Origin: Hephaestia mangrovi
GTDB taxonomy: Bacteria > Pseudomonadota > Alphaproteobacteria > Sphingomonadales > Sphingomonadaceae
NCBI RefSeq assembly: GCF_019880555.1
Contig: NZ_JAINVU010000005.1
Location: 248,001 to 312,000 of the forward strand
DNA: 64,000 nt
Reading direction: 5' to 3'
The notes under the pieces were generated by a model, which saw nothing but the letters and a program-made list of their open reading frames with translations, searched no databases and was not told the origin of the DNA. Every line of letters starts with the position of its first letter. Within the stretch, counting starts at the first letter, position 1. The position numbers and the translations under genes were made by a program. Below, piece after piece: positions 35,270 to 44,274 of this stretch.

Positions 35270-37111
35270 ATGAGCGCGTTCGACGTCATCGTCATCGGCG
35301 GGGGCCATGCCGGCACCGAGGCCGCGGCTGCGGCCGCGCGACGCGGCGCGCGTACCGCCTTGGTCACCTTCGACAGGACCAAGGTCGGCGCGATGTCGTG
35401 CAACCCGGCGATCGGCGGGCTCGGCAAGGGGCATCTGGTGCGCGAGGTCGACGCCTTCGACGGCTTGATCGCCCGCGCCGCCGATGCCGCCGCGATCCAC
35501 TATCGGATGCTCAATCGCAGCAAGGGCACGGCGGTCCAGGGCCCCCGCGTCCAGGCCGACCGGCGGCGATACACAAGCGCGATCCAGGCGATGCTAGCCG
35601 CGGAGCCTTTGGTGTCGATCATCGAGGGCGAGGCGGTCGGCCTGCTCGTCGAGCACGGTCGCATTGCCGGAATCGAGCTCGCCGGCGGCAACACGATCGC
35701 CGCGCCGGCGGTCGTCCTCGCCAGCGGCACCTTCCTCGGCGGCCGGCTGTTCTGCGGCGACGAGCGTTCGACCGGCGGCCGCGTCGGCGAGCGCGCCGCA
35801 ACCGCGCTCGGCGTCCACCTCCGCGCGCTCGGTTTGCCCGTCGCGCGACTCAAGACCGGCACGCCTCCGCGACTCGACGGCCGCACGATCGACTGGGCGG
35901 CGCTCGACGAGCAGCCGTCCGATGCCGAGCCCTGGACGATGTCGCCGATGACACCCGCGCGGCTGCTCCCGCAACTGGTCTGCGGCATCACCCGCACGAC
36001 CGCCGAAACGCATGACGTGATTCGCGCCGGCCTCGATCGCTCGCCGTTGTTCACCGGGGCGATCGCTGCCGCCGGGCCGCGCTATTGCCCGTCGATCGAG
36101 GACAAGGTCCATCGCTTCGGCGATCGCGACGGCCACCAGATCTTCCTCGAACCCGAGGGCCTCGACGATCATCTCGTCTATCCCAACGGCATTTCCACGT
36201 CGCTGCCGGTCGAGGTGCAGACCGCGATGATCGCCTCGATTCCCGGTCTCGCCCGGGCGACGATCGTGACGCCGGGCTATGCCGTCGAATATGACCATAT
36301 CGATCCCCGCGCGCTGCAACCGACCCTTGAGCTGCGCGACGTGCCCGGCCTGTTCTGCGCTGGTCAGATCAACGGCACCACTGGCTATGAGGAAGCGGCG
36401 GGGCAGGGGCTCGTCGCCGGGATCAATGCCGCGGCGCGCGCACTTGAAATCGAGTCGCTGATTCTCGATCGCGCCGAATCGTATCTCGGCGTGATGATCG
36501 ACGACCTCGCGCTGCAGGGGATCACCGAGCCCTATCGCATGCTCACCGCGCGCGCCGAATATCGCCTTCGGCTGCGCGCCGACAATGCCGAGACGCGGCT
36601 GTCGCCGATCGCCGACCGGCTTGGTTGCCTGGGCGCCGAGCGCCGAGCGCGACTCGGCCAACGCGCCCGCGACCGCGCGGCGATCGGCCATGCCCTCGCC
36701 GAGGAACGAACCGCCTCGGCGCTCGCCGCCAGCGGCGCTGCGGTGGGGCAGGATGGCGCCAAGCGGAGCGGCTGGGAATGGCTGCGGTTCGCCGGTGTTT
36801 CGGTTCACCATGTCGCTCCCGACGATTGGACCGTGCCCGACGCGGCGCTGCTCGCCGAGATGATCGAGGACGCGCGCTATGCGCCTTATCTCGAGCGTCA
36901 GGCAGCGGAGATCGAGCTGCTTCGCCGCAATGACGCAATCATGCTGCCGCCCGATTTCGATTATCGCGCGGTGCCGGGCCTCTCGCTCGAAATGGTCGAG
37001 CGGCTGAGCGCGGCGCGTCCGGCCACGCTGGGCGCGGCCTCGCGGATTCGGGGCATTTCGCCGGCGGCGCTTTCGGCGATCCTGCTCCACGCGCGCAAGC
37101 GGGCGGCATGA
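35270..37111 (+). CDS. mnmG: tRNA uridine-5-carboxymethylaminomethyl(34) synthase MnmG
   Basis: A 613-residue FAD protein that forms the (c)mnm5 modification with MnmE. The FAD site is [22 protein letters not shown] near the N-terminus. The family signature [27 protein letters not shown], and [26 protein letters not shown] follow, and the second signature is [24 protein letters not shown]. The C-terminal helical domain ends [17 protein letters not shown]. The start at 35270 ([12 protein letters not shown]) fits; rsmG follows with an ATGA overlap. Confidence 0.96.
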   Translation: MSAFDVIVIGGGHAGTEAAAAAARRGARTALVTFDRTKVGAMSCNPAIGGLGKGHLVREVDAFDGLIARAADAAAIHYRMLNRSKGTAVQGPRVQADRRRYTSAIQAMLAAEPLVSIIEGEAVGLLVEHGRIAGIELAGGNTIAAPAVVLASGTFLGGRLFCGDERSTGGRVGERAATALGVHLRALGLPVARLKTGTPPRLDGRTIDWAALDEQPSDAEPWTMSPMTPARLLPQLVCGITRTTAETHDVIRAGLDRSPLFTGAIAAAGPRYCPSIEDKVHRFGDRDGHQIFLEPEGLDDHLVYPNGISTSLPVEVQTAMIASIPGLARATIVTPGYAVEYDHIDPRALQPTLELRDVPGLFCAGQINGTTGYEEAAGQGLVAGINAAARALEIESLILDRAESYLGVMIDDLALQGITEPYRMLTARAEYRLRLRADNAETRLSPIADRLGCLGAERRARLGQRARDRAAIGHALAEERTASALAASGAAVGQDGAKRSGWEWLRFAGVSVHHVAPDDWTVPDAALLAEMIEDARYAPYLERQAAEIELLRRNDAIMLPPDFDYRAVPGLSLEMVERLSAARPATLGAASRIRGISPAALSAILLHARKRAA

Positions 37112-37725
37112 CCGAGGAGGAGGCGCGCCGCTGGATAAGCGACCGATTCGGTGTTTCACGTGAAACGCTGCTCGGTACGCTGGTCGACGAGGTGATCGCT
37201 GAAGCCGGACAACAGAACCTGATCTCGCCCAGCACGATGAGCGCGATCTGGGCTCGCCATGTCGTCGACTCCGCCCAATTGCTCGCGCTGGCGGGGGACG
37301 ATAATCGCGCCTGGCTCGATATCGGCACCGGTGCCGGCTTTCCCGGCCTCGTCATCGCTTGCCTCACCGAGCGGCCCGTGACCCTGTGCGAACCCCGCCG
37401 CCGCCGCGCCGATTTTCTCGAACGCACGGCGAGCCGCCTCGGTCTCGCCGATCGCGTCGCGGTCGAAGCCTGCAAAGTCGAGCGGCTGTCGGGCGATTAT
37501 CCTGTAATTTCCGCGCGCGCGGTGGCCACGCTGGATGCGCTGTTCGCCGCGGCCGCCGGCGTTTCGGGCCGCACGACGACATGGCTGCTGCCAAAGGGAC
37601 GCGGTGCGCTCGAAGAGGTGGAAGCCGCGCGCAAGACGTGGCATGGTTCGTTCCACGTGGAACACAGCATCACCGATCCTGAATCGTATATCGTGGTGGC
37701 GACCGGCGTGAGGCGGCGGCGATGA
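37108..37725 (+). CDS. rsmG: 16S rRNA (guanine(527)-N7)-methyltransferase
   Basis: A 205-residue SAM methyltransferase (formerly GidB). The SAM site is [16 protein letters not shown], followed by [10 protein letters not shown] and [22 protein letters not shown] near 49 is the substrate motif. The gene carries two parS sites in its coding sequence, at 37152-37167 (encoding VSRET) and 37649-37664 (encoding the FHVEH region), so these residues are constrained by ParB binding as well as protein function. Overlaps both mnmG and parA by ATGA. Confidence 0.95.
   Translation: MTEEEARRWISDRFGVSRETLLGTLVDEVIAEAGQQNLISPSTMSAIWARHVVDSAQLLALAGDDNRAWLDIGTGAGFPGLVIACLTERPVTLCEPRRRRADFLERTASRLGLADRVAVEACKVERLSGDYPVISARAVATLDALFAAAAGVSGRTTTWLLPKGRGALEEVEAARKTWHGSFHVEHSITDPESYIVVATGVRRRR
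37152..37167. promoter_or_regulatory. parS site 3 (inside rsmG)
   Basis: TGTTTCACGTGAAACG, with a perfect 14-base core palindrome. It lies 44 bases into the rsmG coding sequence. Confidence 0.9.
37649..37664. promoter_or_regulatory. parS site 4 (inside rsmG, near parA)
   Basis: CGTTCCACGTGGAACA, containing a perfect 14-base palindrome with C in place of T at the degenerate position. It ends 57 bases before the parA ATG, where bound ParB could affect parAB transcription. Confidence 0.88.
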
Positions 37726-38501
37726 CCTGTATCGCGGTCGCCAATCAGAAGGGCGGGGTCGGCAAGACCACCAGCGCGATCAACGTCGCCACCGCGCTGG
37801 CGGCGATCGGCATGCGCGTGCTGCTGATCGATCTCGACCCGCAGGGCAATGCCTCGACCGGCCTCGGCATCCCGCATGCCGATCGCCGCCGCTCGACCTA
37901 TGATCTGCTGATCGACGGCATCCGGCTGGAGGAGGCGTTCGTGCCGACCAAGGTGCCGCGGCTCGATATCGTGCCGGCGACGGTCGATCTGTCGGGCGCC
38001 GAGATCGAGCTGGTCGATTATGACGATCGCACCCATCGGCTCGATCATGTCATCGCGGCCAGCGACGGCCCGTGGGACGTGACGATCATCGATTGCCCGC
38101 CGTCGCTCGGCCTGCTGACGCTCAACGCGATGGTCGCCGCGCATTCGCTGCTGGTCCCGCTGCAATGCGAATTCTTCGCGCTCGAAGGGTTGAGCCAGTT
38201 GCTCAACACGGTCGAGCGGATTCGCTCGCGGTTCAATCCGGGGCTCTCGATCCTGGGCGTGGTGCTGACGATGTACGATCGCCGCAACCGGCTGACCGAG
38301 CAGGTGTCGGATGATGTCCGCGCGGTGCTTGGCCGCGTCGTGTTCGAAACGGTGATTCCGCGCAACGTCCGCCTGTCCGAAGCGCCGAGCCATGGCGTGC
38401 CGGCGCTGATCTACGATCACCGCTGCCCCGGCTCCGAAGCCTATATCGCGCTCGCTCGCGAGCTGATCGCCCGCCTGCCCAAAGCCGCCGAGGCCGCATG
38501 A
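37722..38501 (+). CDS. parA: Chromosome-partitioning ATPase ParA
   Basis: A 259-residue deviant-Walker ATPase. NQKGGVGKTTSAINVATALA contains the signature Lys and the P-loop, LLIDLDPQGNASTGLG is the Walker A' region and VTIIDCPPSLGLLTLNA the Walker B. ParA dimers bound to the nucleoid move the ParB-parS complex poleward. The gene follows rsmG with an ATGA overlap and precedes parB with another. Confidence 0.97.
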   Translation: MTCIAVANQKGGVGKTTSAINVATALAAIGMRVLLIDLDPQGNASTGLGIPHADRRRSTYDLLIDGIRLEEAFVPTKVPRLDIVPATVDLSGAEIELVDYDDRTHRLDHVIAASDGPWDVTIIDCPPSLGLLTLNAMVAAHSLLVPLQCEFFALEGLSQLLNTVERIRSRFNPGLSILGVVLTMYDRRNRLTEQVSDDVRAVLGRVVFETVIPRNVRLSEAPSHGVPALIYDHRCPGSEAYIALARELIARLPKAAEAA

Positions 38502-39391
38502 CCGAGACTTCCGCTTCCCGCAAACCCCGGCCCGGCCTCGGCCGCGGCTTGAGCGCCTTGATGGGTGACATGGCCCGCGAGGAACCCGTCGCCGAAGGGC
38601 GCGCGGCGTCGAGTGGCGTCCGGTCGCTGCCGGTCGGGTCGCTCAAGCCGCATCCCGGCCAGCCGCGTCGCCATTTCGACGACGATGCACTCGATGAGCT
38701 GGCGACCTCGATTGCCGCGCGCGGGTTGATCCAGCCGATCGTGGTCCGTCCGCACGGCCATGATTATCAGATCGTTGCCGGCGAACGTCGCTGGCGCGCG
38801 GCGCAGCGCGCGCGCCTCCATGAAGTGCCGGTGATCGTCCGCGATTTCAGCGATGCCGAGACGCTCGAAATCGCGCTGGTCGAGAATATCCAGCGCCAGG
38901 ATCTCAACGCGATCGAGGAGGCGCAGGCTTATCAACGGCTGATCGATGAATTCGGCCATACCCAGGACGCGCTCGGCAAGCTCGTCCACAAGTCGCGCAG
39001 TCATGTTGCTAACCTATTGAGGTTGCTGGAACTTCCTCAGTCGATTCAGCGCCATGTGATCGACGGCGCGCTGTCGATGGGGCATGCCCGCGCGCTGATC
39101 GGCGCGCCCGATCCGGCGGCGCTGGCGCGGCGCGTGATCGACGAAGGATTGTCGGTCCGCGATATCGAAAAGCTCGCCCGCGCGGCCAAGCCGCGTGCCA
39201 AAGGCGCCGGCGATCGCCGCGGTGCGGGGGGGGATGCCGATATCGTCGCGCTCGAACATCAGCTCGGCGACCTGCTCGGGCTCAACGTGCGGATCAGCCA
39301 TGGGCCCAAGGGCGGTACGCTCAGCGTGGCCTATACCACGCTCGATCAGCTCGACATGATCTGCCAGCGATTGAGCGGCGAAGGCATCTGA
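38498..39391 (+). CDS. parB: Chromosome-partitioning protein ParB
   Basis: A 297-residue CTPase clamp that loads at parS. The N-terminal ParA-binding stretch contains RPGLGRGLSALMGD. The ParB/Srx CTP domain shows LKPHPGQPRRHFDDDALDELATSIAARGLIQPIVVRP, IVAGERRWRAAQRA and LVENIQRQDLNAIEEAQAY. The helix-turn-helix reads ALGKLVHKSRSHVANLLRLLELP, and a C-terminal dimerisation region ends the protein. Four parS targets lie just upstream in the same operon region. Confidence 0.97.
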   Translation: MTETSASRKPRPGLGRGLSALMGDMAREEPVAEGRAASSGVRSLPVGSLKPHPGQPRRHFDDDALDELATSIAARGLIQPIVVRPHGHDYQIVAGERRWRAAQRARLHEVPVIVRDFSDAETLEIALVENIQRQDLNAIEEAQAYQRLIDEFGHTQDALGKLVHKSRSHVANLLRLLELPQSIQRHVIDGALSMGHARALIGAPDPAALARRVIDEGLSVRDIEKLARAAKPRAKGAGDRRGAGGDADIVALEHQLGDLLGLNVRISHGPKGGTLSVAYTTLDQLDMICQRLSGEGI

Positions 39392-39410
39392 TCGCGACGT
39401 TGCGCGGCGC

Positions 39411-39728
39411 TCAGCCCTCGGAAATCGCGACGATCCGATCGAATACCGCCGGGTGCAGCGGTTGGCTGAACGCGCATCCGCAAAGGTGGCGATCGATCCA
39501 TGCTACGCGCGCCTCCAGCCCGGCCATGCCCGGAAAGGTCAGCCAGACGATCGTGCCCTCGTAAAGCCGCGTCGTCGTCTCCGCGCGAAAGCCGGTCGTC
39601 GACAGATCGAGGATATCGACCGCGAATTTCGCCGCGCCGCGATCGCGCAGCTGCCCGGTCAGCCGAACCGGCTTGCGCAGGGCGCGGCGTTGGTCGCCAT
39701 CATCGGGGCTGATATGCTCGTCATTCAT
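39411..39728 (-). CDS. PilZ-domain protein
   Basis: A 105-residue single PilZ domain. The c-di-GMP-binding pattern RxxxR is present as RRALRKPVR, and the second motif (D/N)xSxxG as DILDLSTTGFRAE. It is therefore a likely c-di-GMP receptor without an output domain, probably acting by protein contact on motility or exopolysaccharide. The start at 39728 (MNDEH) has GGGAG ahead; a GTG at 39737 is an alternative. Converges with parB. Confidence 0.85.
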   Translation of the reverse strand: MNDEHISPDDGDQRRALRKPVRLTGQLRDRGAAKFAVDILDLSTTGFRAETTTRLYEGTIVWLTFPGMAGLEARVAWIDRHLCGCAFSQPLHPAVFDRIVAISEG

Positions 39729-39761
39729 TACACGCACTCCCTGCGACTGGCAGGATTCAAC

Positions 39762-40277
39762 TCACTGGGCCACATCGGTATTTTCAGGCCGCGCGGACCG
39801 ATTTTCCCGGCCGCGGCGCTGCAGTTCGGCCTTCAGGCGCGCTGGCGGCGGCGCCCATAGGAAGCCGAAGCTCACCGCGCCGCGCCGCGTGCCAATCGCA
39901 TGGTGCAGCCGGTGCGCCTGGACGATCCGTTTCATATAGGATGATCGCGGCAGGACATGGCGGCCGAGCCGTTCGTGCACGATCACGTCGTGGAACCCGA
40001 AATAGATCGCGCCATAGGCCGCGATTCCCGCGCCGATCCAGGTCGCGCCCGGCCACCAGCCGAGCTGCACCCCGCCGAGCAGCAGGACGATCGACGGGAT
40101 CGCGAAGAGCGCCGCGTAGAGGTCGTTCCACTCCCAGCGCCCGGTGCGCGGGCGGTGATGGCTGGCGTGCAGGAACCAGCCCGGCCCGTGCATCACCCAG
40201 CGGTGCATGACGTAGGCGAAGCCCTCCATGCCGAGCACGGTGAGCAGGAACAACGCGATGCCGATTGCCAGCGCCAT
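39762..40277 (-). CDS. crtZ: Beta-carotene hydroxylase (CrtZ-type fatty-acid-hydroxylase superfamily)
   Basis: A 171-residue membrane protein with the di-iron histidine clusters of the family: HRWVMHGPGWFLHASHH, FGFHDVIVHERLG and AHRLHHA. Hydrophobic segments (4-22, 50-75, 80-95) flank them. CrtZ hydroxylates beta-ionone rings to give zeaxanthin, which fits the yellow pigmentation of sphingomonads; no other carotenoid gene is nearby. The start at 40277 has no strong ribosome site. Divergent from the small lipoprotein gene by 22 bases. Confidence 0.88.
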   Translation of the reverse strand: MALAIGIALFLLTVLGMEGFAYVMHRWVMHGPGWFLHASHHRPRTGRWEWNDLYAALFAIPSIVLLLGGVQLGWWPGATWIGAGIAAYGAIYFGFHDVIVHERLGRHVLPRSSYMKRIVQAHRLHHAIGTRRGAVSFGFLWAPPPARLKAELQRRGRENRSARPENTDVAQ

Positions 40278-40299
40278 GGCAACGATATAGCGATCGCCG

Positions 40300-40608
40300 A
40301 TGATGAAAACGAGAGTCGCCGTGCTGCTGCCGCTCGCGCTCGCCGCCTGCGTGACGCCGACCGCGCGCGTCGAGGCGGGATTGGAACGCGCCGGCCTCAA
40401 GCCGCATCTCGCGCGCTGCATGGCGCCGCGCCTCGCCGATCGCTTGTCGCACGATCAGCTGCGGCAGCTGGCCAGCCTGCCCAAAGCGCCGCGCGCGCGG
40501 TCGTTCGATGAATTGCTTTATCGCCTGCGCGCGCTCGACGATCCCGATATCGTCCACGTTACCAGCAAGGCGGCGCTCAAATGCGAGATCGACCACGCGC
40601 TTGATTGA
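40300..40608 (+). CDS. Small lipoprotein of unknown function
   Basis: A 102-residue protein with a lipoprotein signal (LALAACVTP, Cys at ~17). The remainder is helical, with LERAGLKPHLARCMAPRLADRLSHDQLRQLASLPKA and a second Cys near the C-terminus. I do not recognise the family. Start 40300 or 40303. Its stop lies within the 40604-40622 inverted repeat. Confidence 0.75.
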   Translation: MMKTRVAVLLPLALAACVTPTARVEAGLERAGLKPHLARCMAPRLADRLSHDQLRQLASLPKAPRARSFDELLYRLRALDDPDIVHVTSKAALKCEIDHALD

Positions 40609-40622
40609 GATTTGTTCTCAAT
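40604..40622. promoter_or_regulatory. Inverted repeat upstream of sucC
   Basis: ATTGAGA and TCTCAAT flank a 5-base spacer, a perfect 19-base element. It overlaps the stop codon of the small lipoprotein gene and lies 90 bases before the sucC ATG. The symmetry and TGAGA-type half-sites are compatible with an operator (a Fur-like box is one possibility); it could equally be a weak transcript-end hairpin. Confidence 0.4.
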
Positions 40623-40711
40623 AGCAATAATCGGGATTTAGGGTGGATTCGCGTAGCCGTCTGTGCTTTACGCGCGCCCAAACCTCTCCCCGGTATAAAG
40701 GCGAGTCCCTC

Positions 40712-41911
40712 ATGAACATCCACGAATATCAGGCCAAGGAATTGCTCGCGAAGTTCGGCGTGCCGGTGCCCGCCGGCTATCCGGCGATGAGCGTCGAGGA
40801 GGCCGTCGAGGCCTCGAAGAAGCTCCCTGGGCCGCTTTATGTGGTGAAGGCGCAGATCCACGCCGGTGGCCGCGGCAAGGGCAAGTTCAAGGAATTGGGG
40901 CCTGACGCCAAGGGCGGCGTCCGCCTCGCCAAGACCGAGGAAGAGGTCCGCGCGGCGGCCCAGGACATGCTCGGCAACACGCTCGTCACCGTCCAGACCG
41001 GCGAGCATGGCAAGCAGGTCAACCGCCTCTACGTCACCGACGGCGTCGATATCGCGAAGGAATTCTACCTCGCGGTGCTGGTCGATCGCGCCTCGGGCCG
41101 CCCGGCCTTCGTCGTCTCCACCGAAGGCGGCATGGACATCGAGACCGTCGCCCACGACACGCCGGAAAAGATCCACACCTTCGACGTCGATCCCGCGACC
41201 GGCTTCATGCCGCACCATGGCCGCGCCGTCGCCAATGCGCTGGGCCTCAAGGGCGATCTCGCCAAACAGGCGCAGAAAGTCGCCGCCAAGGTCTATGACG
41301 CGTTCATCGGCACGGACGCCGCGCAGATCGAAATCAACCCGCTCGCCGTCACTGAAGACGACAAGCTGATGGTGCTCGATGCCAAGGTCGGCTTCGATTC
41401 GAACGCCGGCTTCCGCCACAAGGATCTGGCCGAGCTGCGCGACGAGACCGAGGAAGACCCGCAGGAGCTAGAGGCGAGCAAGTATGATCTCGCTTACATC
41501 AAGCTCGACGGCAATATCGGCTGCATGGTCAACGGCGCCGGGCTCGCCATGGCGACGATGGACATCATCAAGCTGAACGGCGAATTCCCCGCCAACTTCC
41601 TCGATGTCGGCGGCGGCGCCAACAAGGAGAAGGTGACCGCGGCGTTCAAGATCATCCTCTCCGATCCCGCGGTGAAGGGCATCCTGGTCAATATCTTCGG
41701 CGGCATCATGCGTTGCGACATCATCGCCGAGGGCATCGTCGCCGCCGCGAAGGAAGTGAACCTCTCCGTCCCGCTGGTCGTCCGCCTCGAAGGCACCAAC
41801 GTCGATCAGGGCAAGGAAATCCTCGCCAACTCCGGCCTGGCGATCGTCCCGGCCAACGATCTCGGCGACGCCGCCAGGAAGATCGTCGCGGAGGTCCGCA
41901 AGGCGGCTTGA
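40712..41911 (+). CDS. sucC: Succinate-CoA ligase (ADP-forming) beta subunit
   Basis: A 399-residue ATP-grasp protein of the TCA cycle. [25 protein letters not shown] is the N-terminal signature, [18 protein letters not shown] the ATP-grasp Lys loop, [20 protein letters not shown] the metal site, and [13 protein letters not shown] and [17 protein letters not shown] the C-terminal ligase motifs. The partner sucD is not downstream: a terminator follows within 25 bases and etfBA comes next, so the alpha subunit must be elsewhere. Confidence 0.96.
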   Translation: MNIHEYQAKELLAKFGVPVPAGYPAMSVEEAVEASKKLPGPLYVVKAQIHAGGRGKGKFKELGPDAKGGVRLAKTEEEVRAAAQDMLGNTLVTVQTGEHGKQVNRLYVTDGVDIAKEFYLAVLVDRASGRPAFVVSTEGGMDIETVAHDTPEKIHTFDVDPATGFMPHHGRAVANALGLKGDLAKQAQKVAAKVYDAFIGTDAAQIEINPLAVTEDDKLMVLDAKVGFDSNAGFRHKDLAELRDETEEDPQELEASKYDLAYIKLDGNIGCMVNGAGLAMATMDIIKLNGEFPANFLDVGGGANKEKVTAAFKIILSDPAVKGILVNIFGGIMRCDIIAEGIVAAAKEVNLSVPLVVRLEGTNVDQGKEILANSGLAIVPANDLGDAARKIVAEVRKAA

Positions 41912-41936
41912 TTGTCGCGATCGGAACACTGAAATG

Positions 41937-41968
41937 GGGCTCGGACGGATATTCGTCCGGGCCCTTTT
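41937..41968 (+). terminator. Rho-independent terminator after sucC
   Basis: An 11-base stem, with GGGC-T-CGGACG opposite CGTCCG-G-GCCC (one T-G pair), a GATATT loop and TTTT following. It starts 25 bases after the sucC stop. Confidence 0.85.
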
Positions 41969-42114
41969 CGTTGGGACAGCATATCGCGGGGCGTGATTGC
42001 CGCTACGGCAGCGGCGGATTGCCATACCCGACTTGCGAAAACGGCCTGAAACCGCCATGGAGGCGCCATACCGCGCCTGAAAATGGCGAACGAACGATCT
42101 AGCGGAGGACGCAC

Positions 42115-42864
42115 ATGAAAGTGTTGGTGCCGGTCAAGCGCGTGCTTGACTACAACGTCAAACCCCGGGTGAAGGCCGACGGGTCGGGGGTCGACCTCGC
42201 CAACGTCAAGATGAGCATGAACCCGTTCGACGAGATCGCCGTCGAAGAGGCGATTCGCCTCAAGGAAAAAGGCGCCGTGACCGAGATCGTCGCGGTGTCG
42301 ATCGGGGAGGCCAAGTGCCAGGAAACGCTGCGCACGGCGCTGGCGATGGGCGCCGACCGCGCGATCCTGGTCCAGACCGACGAGCGGGTCGAACCGCTCG
42401 GCGTCGCCAAGATCCTCGCCAAGATCGTCGAGGAGGAGAGCCCCGAGCTCGTCATCCTCGGCAAGCAGGCGATCGACGACGACAATAACCAGACCGGCCA
42501 GATGCTCGCCGGCCTGCTCAACTGGGGCCAGGGCACCTTCGCCTCGAAGGTCGAGATCGCCGACGGCCATGCCAAGGTGACGCGCGAAGTCGATGGCGGC
42601 CTCGAAACCGACGATCTCAAGCTCCCCGCGATCATCACCACCGATCTGCGCTTGAACGAGCCGCGCTACGCGTCGCTCCCCAACATCATGAAGGCCAAGT
42701 CGAAGCCGATGGCGACCAAGTCGCCGGCCGATTACGGCGTCGACGTCACCCCGCGCATCACCGTCACCAACGTCGCCGAACCACCCAAGCGCACCGCCGG
42801 CGTCAAGGTCGCCGATGTCGACGAACTGGTTGCCAAGCTGAAGGCGATGGGAGTTGCCAAATGA
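42115..42864 (+). CDS. etfB: Electron transfer flavoprotein beta subunit
   Basis: A 249-residue ETF beta subunit, AMP-binding partner of Etf[28 protein letters not shown] opens the protein, [22 protein letters not shown] follows, and [23 protein letters not shown] is the recognition loop. ETF carries electrons from acyl-CoA and other dehydrogenases to the quinone pool via ETF-QO. GGAGG precedes the ATG. etfA overlaps its stop by four bases. Confidence 0.96.
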   Translation: MKVLVPVKRVLDYNVKPRVKADGSGVDLANVKMSMNPFDEIAVEEAIRLKEKGAVTEIVAVSIGEAKCQETLRTALAMGADRAILVQTDERVEPLGVAKILAKIVEEESPELVILGKQAIDDDNNQTGQMLAGLLNWGQGTFASKVEIADGHAKVTREVDGGLETDDLKLPAIITTDLRLNEPRYASLPNIMKAKSKPMATKSPADYGVDVTPRITVTNVAEPPKRTAGVKVADVDELVAKLKAMGVAK

Positions 42865-43790
42865 AGACGCTCGTCTGGGTCGAACACGACGGCAAGGCCG
42901 TCAAGGACGCAACGCTCTCGGCGGTCACCGCCGCATCGAAACTCGGCGAGGCCCACCTGCTGGTCGCTGGCCAGGGCATCGATAGCGTCGCGCAAGCCGC
43001 CGCCACAATCGCCGGGGTGGGCAAGGTCCATGTCGCCGACGACGCGGCCTATGCTCATGCGCTGGCCGAGAATGTCGCGCCGCTGGTTGTGGAATTGATG
43101 GGTCATCACGACGCCTTCGTCGCGCCCGCTACGACGACCGGCAAGAACATCGCCCCGCGCGTCGCCGCGATGCTCGACGTCATGCAGATTTCGGACATCC
43201 TCTCGGTCGAGGGCGCCGATACCTTCACCCGCCCGATCTATGCGGGGAACGCGATCGCCACGGTTAAGACCAGCGACACGAAGCTCGTCGTCACCGTCCG
43301 CACCACCGCGTTCGAGAAGGCGGCGGCGGAAGGCGGTTCGGCCGAGATCGAAAAGGTGGCGAGCACCGGCGACAAGGGCCTCTCGACCTTCGCCGGCGAG
43401 GAAATCGCCAAGTCCGAACGCCCCGAGCTGACCTCGGCCAAGGTGATCGTCTCGGGCGGCCGCGCGTTCGGTTCGTCGGAGCAGTTCCACAGCCTGCTCG
43501 ATCCGCTCGCCGACAAGCTCGGCGCCGGCGTCGGCGCGAGCCGCGCCGCAGTCGATGCCGGTTACGCCCCCAACGACTATCAGGTCGGCCAGACCGGCAA
43601 GATCGTCGCCCCCGAAGTCTATATCGCGATCGGCATTTCCGGCGCGATCCAGCACCTCGCCGGGATGAAGGATTCCAAGACCATCATCGCCATCAACAAG
43701 GACGAGGACGCCCCGATCTTCCAGGTCGCCGACATCGGCCTGGTCGGCGATCTGTTCAAGATCGTCCCCGAACTCACCGAGAAACTCTGA
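42861..43790 (+). CDS. etfA: Electron transfer flavoprotein alpha subunit
   Basis: A 309-residue ETF alpha subunit. The N-terminal domain begins [19 protein letters not shown]. The FAD-binding C-terminal domain has [54 protein letters not shown] and [28 protein letters not shown], the complete family signature. Coupled to etfB by ATGA. A perfect hairpin (43799-43823) follows the stop. Confidence 0.96.
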   Translation: MKTLVWVEHDGKAVKDATLSAVTAASKLGEAHLLVAGQGIDSVAQAAATIAGVGKVHVADDAAYAHALAENVAPLVVELMGHHDAFVAPATTTGKNIAPRVAAMLDVMQISDILSVEGADTFTRPIYAGNAIATVKTSDTKLVVTVRTTAFEKAAAEGGSAEIEKVASTGDKGLSTFAGEEIAKSERPELTSAKVIVSGGRAFGSSEQFHSLLDPLADKLGAGVGASRAAVDAGYAPNDYQVGQTGKIVAPEVYIAIGISGAIQHLAGMKDSKTIIAINKDEDAPIFQVADIGLVGDLFKIVPELTEKL

Positions 43791-43798
43791 TGATACGA

Positions 43799-43823
43799 GC
43801 GGGATAGCGGCGCGCTATCCCGC
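43799..43823 (+). terminator. Hairpin at the 3' end of etfBA
   Basis: GCGGGATAGCG and CGCTATCCCGC pair perfectly over 11 bases around a 3-base loop, nine bases after the etfA stop. No T-tract; it probably marks or protects the etfBA mRNA end. Confidence 0.5.
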
Positions 43824-43843
43824 ACCGTCAACGGAGCCACCGC

Positions 43844-44122
43844 ATGATCCGCCGCCGCCTCACCATCACCGGCAAGGTGCAGAACGTCTTCTACCGCGAC
43901 TGGCTGGTCGAGCAGGCGGCGGCGCTCGGGATCGACGGCTGGGTGCGCAATCGCGCCGATGGCAGCGTCGAGGCGGTGGCCGAAGGCGCGTCCGAGATGG
44001 TCGAGGCGATCGTCGATCGCGCCCGGCAGGGTTCGCCGGCGTCGCGCGTCGCCGATGTCACCGTCAGCGACGACGCGCCGGCGGATCGCCTCGAAGGATT
44101 CGTCAAGCGCCCAACAGTCTGA
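43844..44122 (+). CDS. acyP: Acylphosphatase
   Basis: A 92-residue enzyme hydrolysing acyl phosphates. [39 protein letters not shown] carries the catalytic Arg (FYRDW) and Asn (WVRNRADG). Variations from the usual GVGFR loop (QNVFYR) are within the family range. GGAG precedes the ATG. Probably transcribed separately or by read-through from etfBA. Confidence 0.92.
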   Translation: MIRRRLTITGKVQNVFYRDWLVEQAAALGIDGWVRNRADGSVEAVAEGASEMVEAIVDRARQGSPASRVADVTVSDDAPADRLEGFVKRPTV

Positions 44123-44171
44123 AATAGTGGTCGGATCGCTGGTCGACGGCGAGGGCGGGCGGCCCGGTAAT

Positions 44172-44191
44172 TGGCTAACCCAGGTTAGTCA
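44172..44191. promoter_or_regulatory. Palindrome upstream of the SYLF-domain gene
   Basis: TGGCTAACC and GGTTAGTCA flank CA: a 20-base palindrome with one mismatched pair. It lies 83 bases before the SYLF gene ATG in an otherwise empty gap and looks like an operator. The cognate regulator is not apparent. Confidence 0.5.
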
Positions 44192-44274
44192 TTGAGATGA
44201 AAAGGGTATTTTTCGGACACAAAGTACAGCGCCATCGTTGGGGTTCCAGTCGCAACAAAAAGAGGAGGACCCTG

